Source: a virus. Taken from it: a stretch of 64,000 bases of DNA. A program made the translations under genes and the position numbers. Below the pieces are notes generated by a model. That model made no database searches. It was not told where the DNA came from and saw nothing but the letters and a program-made list of their open reading frames with translations. The stretch's first letter is position 1. Each line of letters begins with the position of its first letter. Where the stretch lies: positions 1 to 64,000 of the IMG/VR virus record IMGVR_UViG_3300036770_008728; one strand, given 5' to 3'. Positions 58,059-64,000 of the stretch are shown piece after piece.

Positions 58059-59502
58059 GCTGTTAAGCCTCCGGCAATACCAAACGAACCACCTGGGTTT
58101 TTTCCTGAAGGAATGGCGAGCGGTCGACCGTTCCGATGCCGGCACCGGTAAAACTCCGGTGATGTGCTTGTGGCTTTATGCCCGGTCTCAGGAAGACCGC
58201 TGCATCTGGGCCATGCCAAAGTCACTGCTCTCGAAAAACTACGAAGAGCTACTGCTCTGGAGCAACCTGCAGCCGCATCAAATCGTGCTGGTCGACGGTA
58301 CCCCCGAGCAGCGTAAGAAACAGATGGACTGGAAAGACGGCCGCGTCTTCTTGATGGGCTTTGACACCTTTGCCAACAACTGGGAGTACCTGCGGAGTAA
58401 GTATTCCAACGTGGTGCACTTTTGCGGGGATGAGTTCCACCGGGGATTCAGTACTCACGGCGTTCGGAACTGGCGAAATCCGCTGAAGTTCGACGGTCCG
58501 CGCCGGACAGTGATGCTGTACGAGTTCCTTCACAAGGGCGGTAGCATGTTGGCTACCACCGGAACGTTGATTAACGGCAGGCTGACGTCGGCATTTCCGG
58601 TCATCCACCTGATTAATCCGGTGTACTACGGAACCTATTCAACCTTCGAGTCATGGCATTGCATCCTGGATAACTGGGGCAAGCCCATCATGTACAAGAA
58701 CCATGACCGACTCTCAGCCATTTTAGACAAGCATGGCCGGCGTATTACATACCAAGAAGCATACGGTGAGGAGAACAAACAAATCTTCGTCATCCAGTGC
58801 AACATGGGTGTAAACCAGAAAAAAGCCTACAAGCAGTTTGAAGAGCGGGCGATTTTGGAGCTGGAAGACGGGTTCATCGAATCGAAGAGCTCAGCCACCA
58901 CGCTGCGAAAATGTATGGAACTGATGCAGGTCCCGGAGCTGTTTGATATTCAGGACAACAACGACGATGGCAAAGAAGCCCATTTGCGGGATGAAGTGGA
59001 GCTGGCCATTGAAGAGAAGCAGCAGTTGCTGATTTTCGACCCGATTAAGAATGCCCAGGCTAAATGGGCACGTATCCTCAATGACATGGGGCGCAAAGCC
59101 GAGGTCATGAATGGGGATGTGACGGGCACCCAGCGGATGTGGCAGGACAAACGGTTCCGTGAGGGTGAAATCACAGATCTGGTTTGCAGCCCGGATGTGG
59201 CTGGTGTCGGTTTTAACTGGGAGCATGTCAACACCGTCATCTTCATGATGTTGGACTGGCAGGACACCACGTTCATTCAGAACTACCGGCGAGCACTGAG
59301 GGGCACTCGGACAAAACCATTGCGTATCTTGGTGTTTCAGTATCGGGCCAGCATCGACCAGAAAATTGCCCAAAAGCTCAACTGGAAATCGGAGAACCGG
59401 TTGCGGGTTGAAGGGGGCACCGAGGTCAATATTGGTGGCAAACCGAAAGCCGACAAAATGAGTTTGTCGATGGAAGATATCGTAAAAACGGGTACAAATT
59501 GA
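57970..59502 (+). CDS. SF2 (SNF2/DEAD-type) helicase
   Basis: 510 residues from the ATG at 57970; one 6 codons earlier is possible. Motif I DAGTGKTP (56-63), motif II DEFH (154-157), motif III TGT (197-199), and motif VI-like QNYRRALRGTR near the C-terminus. The arrangement resembles phage SNF2-like ATPases used in replication or recombination. Long overlap with the upstream gene. Confidence 0.88.
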   Translation: MKSSAQKRLIPKQPIDDGLIDFEEVQKNRELLSLRQYQTNHLGFFLKEWRAVDRSDAGTGKTPVMCLWLYARSQEDRCIWAMPKSLLSKNYEELLLWSNLQPHQIVLVDGTPEQRKKQMDWKDGRVFLMGFDTFANNWEYLRSKYSNVVHFCGDEFHRGFSTHGVRNWRNPLKFDGPRRTVMLYEFLHKGGSMLATTGTLINGRLTSAFPVIHLINPVYYGTYSTFESWHCILDNWGKPIMYKNHDRLSAILDKHGRRITYQEAYGEENKQIFVIQCNMGVNQKKAYKQFEERAILELEDGFIESKSSATTLRKCMELMQVPELFDIQDNNDDGKEAHLRDEVELAIEEKQQLLIFDPIKNAQAKWARILNDMGRKAEVMNGDVTGTQRMWQDKRFREGEITDLVCSPDVAGVGFNWEHVNTVIFMMLDWQDTTFIQNYRRALRGTRTKPLRILVFQYRASIDQKIAQKLNWKSENRLRVEGGTEVNIGGKPKADKMSLSMEDIVKTGTN

Positions 59503-59552
59503 CCTGTGGATAGAATTCTGCAAGCGAGGAACGGCGGGCACTCCAATTAGAT

Positions 59553-59609
59553 CAGATACACATTCTAATTAAAATGTGTGTCTATATAATTAGAACCGAG
59601 GGTCTGACC
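59553..59609. repeat. Palindrome and second copy of the 25-bp element
   Basis: ACACATT-CTAATTA-AAATGTGT forms a palindrome at about 59557-59578. It is followed at 59585-59609 by the reverse complement (24 of 25) of 34266-34290. The GGGTCTGACCC palindrome at 59600-59610 also occurs at about 34472. Confidence 0.75.
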
Positions 59610-59642
59610 CGCTAAAAACAATCAAAATTAGGATTAACAACC

Positions 59643-59939
59643 ATGGCTAAATCTGCCTTGAATTTCAAAATTTTTAACCTGTTCACCAGTGCGATTGGGA
59701 TGAATGAAGCTCAAACCAACCCACACAACGACCGGTTGAACGAGCTGTCCATTATGTCCAATTCAATGCTGACCCATTACCTGGTGGCTCCCGCTGCCGA
59801 GCGGCAACAAGTACTGACTCAGCTTCAAGAAACGTTGAATTTGGCGCTGGACCAGCTTCAAACCGGCCTGGCTCTCATCGAAGAAGAGCAAGCCCTCCTG
59901 CAGGCGGAGATTACCCCCTTGTCGAATACAGAAAGCTGA
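59643..59939 (+). CDS. Unknown helical protein
   Basis: 98 residues, C-terminal half a Leu/Gln-rich helix (QVLTQLQETLNLALDQLQTG). Leader ATTAGGATTAACAACC and a terminator behind it make a one-gene unit. Function unknown. Confidence 0.6.
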   Translation: MAKSALNFKIFNLFTSAIGMNEAQTNPHNDRLNELSIMSNSMLTHYLVAPAAERQQVLTQLQETLNLALDQLQTGLALIEEEQALLQAEITPLSNTES

Positions 59940-59978
59940 TTACACTTGTCCTCAGCTAATACCTCGTAACATTGGTCA

Positions 59979-60002
59979 ACCCCCGGTACTGGGGGTTTCT
60001 TT
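59979..60002 (+). terminator. Rho-independent terminator
   Basis: CCCCC-GGTACT-GGGGG followed by TTTCTTT, 40 bp after the stop codon of the 59643 gene. Confidence 0.8.
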
Positions 60003-60114
60003 GAGGTTTAGCTTGAGACTGAGCGTATCGGCCTTGGACCTTCCAAGGTTCAATTCCGATGCTCTTAGCATCTCCACAATCTGGGATTAACAATCATAAT
60101 CGAGGTAAAAAATC

Positions 60115-61068
60115 ATGACTATGAACATTGACGCCATGATCGCAAACGCTAATCAATCTGCTAATCAACAAACTCAACAAGCGGTCACTATCGACCAGAC
60201 CGTTGTCCACACTCAAACTGTAAATCAAGCTCAGAATACCCAGGTAGACGTCGTTGACGACGAAGAAGCTGAACTGATGCGTCAGTTAGAAGCCAAACGT
60301 GCGGCGAAAGCGGCCGCGGCAGCGCAAGCAGCCAGCCCTCAAGCCGGCCAAGCTGTGAGTCAGGTTCAACCACAGTATCTGCCTGCAGGTGCCCAGCAAA
60401 CTGTCGCTGTTCAGCAAAATGCTCAGGTCCCTGTTGCAGGTGCCACCGGTGCGGCGGCTCTGCCAGCGCACTTAGCGGCGTCGTTAATGCAGCCGATGAG
60501 CATGGATATGGAAACCTTCATGTCCATGGGGATGTCGGTGGACCTGTGGCTGAAGCCAAGTTATGCCGGCCTGACTGTGGGTGACAATGCCACACCAGTA
60601 CCTCACATGGATGTCGTTATTGATATGACTGAAAAAGTGGGTTTCCAGCTGGCCATGGCTATTCGTTATGGCAGTGAGCCAAATGTGAAGTACGACTACA
60701 CCCATGACTGCGTGACAAACAAAGATGGCCGCCCTTGGGCGGATGCTTTGGCTTTAGCATATCAACTGGATCCTAAAGTCAGCCCATACCGCTGCGTTCA
60801 GCTGCCGATGGTCGTGGCAGACGAAACTAAAAACTTCCAGAACCAGGTTGTTGCCCTGCCGGGTCAAACCGTGGGTTACACCACCGCTGTTACCGGTTGG
60901 AGTGCATGGCAGAACTTCTACATGCAAGTTCAACGGGCAGGACTACTGGGCCATAAGGTGAAAGTTCGCCTGACCAACGAAGCGAAAATGAAAGACACCA
61001 ACAAATGGGGTCTGATTAAGTTTGAGCTTCTGGGTGTTGCTGACGCGACACAGCAAAAAACAGCGTAA
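60115..61068 (+). CDS. Abundant-type unknown protein, possible ssDNA-binding protein
   Basis: 317 residues. Residues 1-115 are low-complexity (Gln/Thr/Ala-rich, with a helical EEAELMRQLEAKRAAKAAAAA); 120-317 form a beta-rich domain with FYMQVQRAGLLGHKVKVRLTNEAK and WGLIKFELLG, a pattern like the OB-fold of phage ssDNA-binding proteins. Both a leader (GGGATTAACAATC) and a GAGG Shine-Dalgarno precede the ATG. Placed between helicase and exonuclease genes. The function is inference. Confidence 0.5.
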   Translation: MTMNIDAMIANANQSANQQTQQAVTIDQTVVHTQTVNQAQNTQVDVVDDEEAELMRQLEAKRAAKAAAAAQAASPQAGQAVSQVQPQYLPAGAQQTVAVQQNAQVPVAGATGAAALPAHLAASLMQPMSMDMETFMSMGMSVDLWLKPSYAGLTVGDNATPVPHMDVVIDMTEKVGFQLAMAIRYGSEPNVKYDYTHDCVTNKDGRPWADALALAYQLDPKVSPYRCVQLPMVVADETKNFQNQVVALPGQTVGYTTAVTGWSAWQNFYMQVQRAGLLGHKVKVRLTNEAKMKDTNKWGLIKFELLGVADATQQKTA

Positions 61069-61076
61069 TCGCTACC

Positions 61077-61100
61077 GGAGGCCGGCAAACGCCGGCCTCC
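61077..61100 (+). other. Perfect 10-bp hairpin before the exonuclease leader
   Basis: GGAGGCCGGC-AAAC-GCCGGCCTCC, without U-tract, followed by the leader CGGATTAACAAAC. Same position as the other hairpin-leader units. Confidence 0.6.
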
Positions 61101-61136
61101 ACAAACAATTCGGATTAACAAACAAGCAGGTGACCT

Positions 61137-61934
61137 ATGCTCCGCATAATCGACGGTAACAACCGTTTCCGTGCTCACTTCGAAAAACAAGGCCCACAGG
61201 CCCTCAGTAATCTCTACAACCACAGCGTGACGTTCAACTCAGGTGACAAAGTGATCTGGGTGTGGGATGCCCCGGGTGGTTCCGGTGCCAGAAAGTCTAT
61301 TTATCCGGCCTACAAAGGCGCAACGGATAATATCCCGACAGACCATTTCTTTGAGACCATGAAGTTCTTCAAAGAAATCCTGCGGCATTCAAACTGCCTG
61401 CAGATTGAAGTACCTGAGTTTGAAGCGGATGACGTCATTGCCGCTCTTGCCTTGGGGAGTTCGCAAGAAATACTTATCGACAGTAGTGATGCTGATTTCC
61501 TCGTTCTGGTGAATGACCGGATCCAGAGCACACGAGACCCCATCAAAGGTGTTGATGCTCGGCATGTCCGGCTTTACAAAACGCTGGTGGGTGATACCTC
61601 GGATAATATTCCGGGCCTTAAAGGTTTTGGGGAGAAGGGCTTTATTACTCTTCCCGACAGCACGAAAGACCTTTTGGTCAGCCACTTCGCAGGAACTCAA
61701 AACCTGACTGGTGCAGACACCATGCAACTCTGTGGCTTCAAAAAGGCCCAGGCAGCGAACTGGGATTTGATGCAGGCCGACCTTCAAACCTTCTGGCGGA
61801 TCGTGGGGTTCTTCGACTTACCGCCTGAACTTCTTCAAAAACATATCACTGCCGGTGTTCACAACCCGCTTGAAGCTCAGAAGCTGTTGGCTTCTCAGCT
61901 GATGACGATGGCACCGACAATGGGAGCTGTCTAA
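61137..61934 (+). CDS. 5'-3' exonuclease (FLAP/PIN family)
   Basis: 265 residues, like the 5' nuclease domain of Pol I or T5 exonuclease; removes RNA primers and flaps. Metal-binding acids are visible: D6 (IDGNN), D44 (WVWDAP), E96/D98/D99 (FEADDV), D115/D118/D120 (IDSSDAD), D153/D156 (GDTSDNIPG), with R52 and K60 in the helical arch. Stop overlaps the thyX start (TAATG). The leader is 15 bases farther than usual because a second AGGTG is used. Confidence 0.9.
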   Translation: MLRIIDGNNRFRAHFEKQGPQALSNLYNHSVTFNSGDKVIWVWDAPGGSGARKSIYPAYKGATDNIPTDHFFETMKFFKEILRHSNCLQIEVPEFEADDVIAALALGSSQEILIDSSDADFLVLVNDRIQSTRDPIKGVDARHVRLYKTLVGDTSDNIPGLKGFGEKGFITLPDSTKDLLVSHFAGTQNLTGADTMQLCGFKKAQAANWDLMQADLQTFWRIVGFFDLPPELLQKHITAGVHNPLEAQKLLASQLMTMAPTMGAV

Positions 61935-62941
61935 TGCAGAACATCCATGTAGAACTGATTCAGGCCAGCGTAGGCCCGAACGGTATTCCAATCCACACCT
62001 TTCGAATGACTTACCCGCGGTTTATTCATGCTGAATGTAAGACACACCGGTTACTGAAAATTGACGATGAAAATTGGATTGTCGAGCAGGAACTGGCGCT
62101 GATGGACGATGTGAACCTGAGCCGTAACGCTGCCAGTAGTCGTGCTATCCCAGTTGAAAAAATGCTGGAACAAATCACCAACCAACCGGCGATGCCCGTG
62201 CACTGGGGTAAAAATCAGTCCGGTATGCAGGCTCGGGAAGAGTTAAGTCCAGAAGAAGCGTCAGCAGCTGAAGTGTGGTGGCGCCAGGGTGCCCAGCTGA
62301 TGGTGGACCACGTTCGTAACTGTCCCGTCCCTCTGCACAAGCAGGTTATCAACCGGCCGCTGGAAACGTGGATGCTAATGACCGTTGTCGTCACCGCAAC
62401 CGACTGGAACAACTGGCGGGCGTTAAGAGCGCACCCTGATGCACAGCCGGAGATTTATGAGCTGGCCAAGCAAGTGGTTGAGCTGCTGGACAACACCGAG
62501 CCATTTCAGTTGAGAGCTGGTGATCTGCATGTGCCGTTTGTTGAGAGGCAGCGTGAACCTGAGGGGTACCTTCATTATTTCATTGTTGAAAACGATGGCA
62601 CCCGTGTCTACCTGAACTCAGACCAAGTACTTCAAGTCTCAGCCAGTTGCTCGGCTCAAACCAGTTTCCGTGCTTTGGACTTCTCGTTGGACAAGGCCCA
62701 GCGGATCTACAAAAAACTGGTGGAAGACCGTCCGGTCCACGCCTCTCCATTTGAACATCAGGCCATAGCTTTGTTTAGTGACGAAGATATCAAAGTCCGG
62801 ACTATCAATGGTATCTGTGGGGGGCTCGAATTCCCTGAAGGCATCACCCATATCGACAGAAACCTTGAACTGTGGTCAGGCAATCTGCGTGGCTGGGTAC
62901 AACATCGTCAACTCATCAATGGCCACCATGTGCCAGGTTAA
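61934..62941 (+). CDS. thyX: Flavin-dependent thymidylate synthase (ThyX)
   Basis: 335 residues; makes dTMP from dUMP using FAD. The ThyX region is recognisable: FIHAECKTHR (H38, R39) and SRNAASSRAIP (63-73). In related phage enzymes these two parts are contiguous (THR-x-x-SRNA-x-SSRA); here about 21 residues (42-62) are inserted between them, the centre of the ThyX motif. The rest is in frame and normal, including a long C-terminal part. Coupled to the exonuclease. Confidence 0.88.
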   Translation: MQNIHVELIQASVGPNGIPIHTFRMTYPRFIHAECKTHRLLKIDDENWIVEQELALMDDVNLSRNAASSRAIPVEKMLEQITNQPAMPVHWGKNQSGMQAREELSPEEASAAEVWWRQGAQLMVDHVRNCPVPLHKQVINRPLETWMLMTVVVTATDWNNWRALRAHPDAQPEIYELAKQVVELLDNTEPFQLRAGDLHVPFVERQREPEGYLHYFIVENDGTRVYLNSDQVLQVSASCSAQTSFRALDFSLDKAQRIYKKLVEDRPVHASPFEHQAIALFSDEDIKVRTINGICGGLEFPEGITHIDRNLELWSGNLRGWVQHRQLINGHHVPG

Positions 62942-62950
62942 GGACCTCCT

Positions 62951-63865
62951 ATGTTTTTTGAAAATCTGAAGATTTACCGTGTGACTGAAAAGCTCCCGTT
63001 TGTTAAAGACGAAGACGCGCTTCAAGCCCAGTTGGAAGAGCATCAGTTCACTCCCTGCATGGCACATGACATGTTGAAGATGGGCTTTGTATCTCCGTTG
63101 GTTCCTGGCGGTAAGCAGCTGTTCCGAAACGTCGGCGGTAACTACTACTTTGCCCTGAAGCGTCAGTGGAAGGTGTTGAAGTCCACCATGATCAACGAGC
63201 AGCTGCAGCCGCAGATCACCCAGAAAGAACAGGAACGGGGCCGGCCGCTGGGACGTAAAGAAAAGTCGGGTCTGAAAGATGAAACCATCCAAAGTCTGTT
63301 GCCACGGGCGTTGACCGAATCATCTACTATCGTTGGGATGTATGTCCCGGCGAAAGACCTGCTGATTTTCAATACCAGCAGTCATGGCCGTGCTGAAGAC
63401 TTTATGGCTTTGTTACGTAAAGCTCTGGGCAGTTTACCCGCGGTACCATGGTTTGATGCGAACAAACTGTCCTTTGCAATGAATTCCTGGTTGGGCCAAC
63501 AACACCTGCCACAGGATTTTGTGCTGGGTCACACCGTAGAGCTGAAAGCGCCCGATGAAGACGGTGCAGTGGCACAGTTCAAATCTCACCTGTTGACCGG
63601 CGCCGACGTTCAAAGCCATTTAGAAGACAAAATGGTGACGAAGCTGGAGCTCTATAAGCCTGAGCATTTAAGTTTCACGATTGTTGAAGATGGCCGGATC
63701 TGCAAACTCCGCTGGCGAGAGCTCCTTATTAACCAGAACGATGAGCTGGGCTGGGAAGATTTGGAGGCCCGACTTGAAGCAGACAGTCTGCTGATGTTGG
63801 ATACCATTACAACTTTGTTGGACAAACTGACGGGCTCAATGCAAGCCGTTGACGACGCAGCGTGA
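62951..63865 (+). CDS. rdgC: RdgC recombination-associated protein
   Basis: 304 residues, the normal length of RdgC (303 in E. coli), a ring-shaped dsDNA-binding protein that restrains RecA. Residues 1-20 (MFFENLKIYRVTEKLPF) and the C-terminal DITTLLDKLTG-type end agree with the family. It follows thyX with 9 bases between and ends the operon before a terminator. Confidence 0.88.
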   Translation: MFFENLKIYRVTEKLPFVKDEDALQAQLEEHQFTPCMAHDMLKMGFVSPLVPGGKQLFRNVGGNYYFALKRQWKVLKSTMINEQLQPQITQKEQERGRPLGRKEKSGLKDETIQSLLPRALTESSTIVGMYVPAKDLLIFNTSSHGRAEDFMALLRKALGSLPAVPWFDANKLSFAMNSWLGQQHLPQDFVLGHTVELKAPDEDGAVAQFKSHLLTGADVQSHLEDKMVTKLELYKPEHLSFTIVEDGRICKLRWRELLINQNDELGWEDLEARLEADSLLMLDTITTLLDKLTGSMQAVDDAA

Positions 63866-63871
63866 CAATCA

Positions 63872-63893
63872 GGGTGGCTTCGGCCACCCCTTT
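63872..63893 (+). terminator. Terminator after rdgC
   Basis: GGGTGGC-TTCG-GCCACCC followed by CTTTAAAATTT: a 7-bp stem with a UUCG loop. The leader of the last gene follows. Confidence 0.75.
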
Positions 63894-63914
63894 AAAATTT
63901 GGGATTAGCAAACA

Positions 63915-64000
63915 TGCGGTTATTTAACGAAATCACAGGGCGCTGGGAGCAGTTGGTCGATGCCACCAATATGCACATCTTCATCCCCCAGATTGTAGCG
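63915..64000 (+). CDS. Partial gene cut by the window end
   Basis: Leader variant GGGATTAGCAAAC precedes an ATG at 63915; the first 28 codons (MRLFNEITGRWEQLVDATN...) run off the window. Product unknown. Confidence 0.6.

Noticed and set aside
58891-59541. 216-codon minus-strand frame opposite the SF2 helicase.
   Set aside because: Antisense to a gene with clear helicase motifs and lacks the leader or any Shine-Dalgarno.
60003-60090. Second tRNA-like stretch, with GGTTCAATTCC like a T loop.
   Set aside because: The T stem has only two pairs and no acceptor stem exists; the segment is two simple hairpins (CCTTGG/CCAAGG and GATGC/GCATC).

Overview
The window is a large part of a tailed bacteriophage genome, probably a temperate siphovirus of a Gram-negative, most likely gammaproteobacterial, host. 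The evidence is a lambda-type tail module (homologues of gpV, G/GT, H, M, L, K, I and J in lambda order), an HK97-type head module with a GpA-type terminase, a complete tyrosine integrase, an XRE repressor-like gene, an outer-membrane spanin lipoprotein, and a full-length RdgC, a family of beta/gammaproteobacteria. Nothing in the sequence identifies the host genus.

Layout. At 1-1194 an integrase points right and meets the left-pointing structural operon at a shared bidirectional terminator. From 31.5 kb down to 1.2 kb, all on the minus strand, the structural and lysis genes run in transcription order: M15 endolysin, TM/coiled-coil protein, TerL, portal, protease-scaffold (with a nested scaffold start), decoration protein, major capsid protein, an Ala/Lys repeat protein, head-tail joining genes, major tail protein, gpG/GT (-1 frameshift), 1999-residue tape measure, M, L, NlpC and JAB proteins (a split gpK), I, a 2185-residue J with an S74 chaperone, a second tip protein, and holin plus spanin genes. 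One plus-strand ribbon-helix-helix gene (20478-20819) interrupts this block.

From 31.6 to 35.1 kb there is a divergent control zone: a possible small terminase gene, a minus-strand protein with three RHH-like segments, an unknown 247-residue protein, and a 1-kb non-coding island (34.05-35.08 kb) rich in inverted and direct repeats. From 35.1 to 38.5 kb small, translationally coupled ORFan genes follow. At 38.7-39.8 kb a minus-strand trio (XRE regulator, Pro-rich protein, membrane protein) faces an early control region with paired TTGTC/GACAA sites. From 40.2 kb to the end everything is on the plus strand: many small ORFans, then DNA metabolism: a solitary C5-cytosine methyltransferase, ATP-dependent DNA ligase, DGQHR-domain protein, Pif1/RecD-like helicase, SF2 helicase, a possible ssDNA-binding protein, 5'-3' exonuclease, ThyX and RdgC.

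The most unusual property is a recurrent leader, core AGGATTAAC with the fuller form ACCATTAGGATTAAC, 7-10 nt before the start codon of about 30 genes on both strands. It marks the first gene of each cluster, while the genes behind it use ATGA/TGATG-type coupling. In the early region the leader usually follows a hairpin with a variable stem and a conserved loop, so that [hairpin][leader][coupled genes] looks like the expression module of this phage.
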